DNA from: Edolisoma coerulescens
Lineage: Eukaryota > Chordata > Aves > Passeriformes > Campephagidae
Assembly (NCBI GenBank): GCA_013397115.1
Contig: VWZW01007700.1
Location: 89,413-153,412, forward strand
DNA: 64,000 nt
Direction: 5' to 3'
In this document: piece by piece, positions 63,816-64,000 of the stretch
Layout of the letters: each line of letters starts with the position of its first letter
Position numbering within the stretch: the stretch's first letter is position 1
Translations under genes and position numbers: made by a program
Notes under the pieces: model-generated
What the model saw: the letters and a program-made list of their open reading frames with translations, nothing else
The model's database searches: none
What the model was told of the DNA's origin: nothing

Positions 63816-64000
63816 TTTTAAGACAATATAAAAGACAGGCACTCCAAAGTGAGGTACCTCCCTTTTTAGTTTTAACTACTCCCCTTTTCACCAATAGGAG
63901 AGACGAATGTAACAAGATATAAATGAAAAAATAAGTTTAGTAAAAAATGAAATGGCAACAGGCAAAAATAACAGTAGTAATCACTAGATACAACGTTGCT
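63816..64000. other. Window end, unassigned
   Basis: Contains TATAAA near 63830 and could be the start of another LTR, but it runs off the window. Confidence 0.3.

Noticed and set aside
1..64000. tRNA, rRNA, CRISPR or bacterial-type systems
   Set aside because: Nothing with the needed structure was seen, and the DNA is clearly vertebrate.

Overview
This window is vertebrate, almost certainly bird, nuclear DNA. It has one large intron-rich gene, many CR1 LINE fragments (the main avian LINE, ending in the typical ATTCTATGATTCTAT 3' tail) and several avian-type LTRs. The LTR families look like those common in songbirds, but the species cannot be fixed from sequence alone. Two single N bases mark assembly joins.

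The only host gene I can support is ICE1 (KIAA0947, interactor of the little elongation complex ELL subunit 1). It lies on the minus strand from the start codon at 50971 to the stop at 5872. I rebuilt 19 coding exons. Their lengths sum to 6429 nt, exactly 2142 codons plus stop, and all splice phases are compatible. Exons 1-10 encode the N-terminal coiled coil, exons 11-12 two conserved short motifs, exon 13 (4476 nt) a long low-complexity acidic/Ser-rich region with a Pro-rich tail, and exons 14-19 the conserved helical C-terminus. Intron 3 is a U12-type AT-AC intron. A CpG island lies over exon 1.

Layout by coordinate: 1-5871 is ICE1 3' UTR and downstream sequence with nothing else recognised. 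6054-14083 is intron 18, which holds a 1.4 kb ERVL-like LTR (5-bp target duplication) into which a class II provirus (6-bp target duplication) was inserted. That provirus has gag, dUTPase/protease, RT, RNase H and integrase remains but no env, and its pol region carries strong signs of G-to-A hypermutation. 14-50 kb is the rest of ICE1, with CR1 pieces and two solo LTRs in introns. 51.5-64 kb, upstream of ICE1, is almost all mobile-element DNA: a minus-strand LTR close to the promoter, a CR1 with two LTRs inserted in it, and a cluster of LTRs with an inverted pair.

Two stretches (53576-57868 and 58889-60385) are near-perfect direct duplications, each joined by one N. They are best read as false duplications in the assembly, so true genome length here is probably about 2.9 kb shorter. 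I see no tRNA, rRNA, CRISPR or other compact genetic system. The most notable signals are the hypermutated nested provirus and the AT-AC intron.
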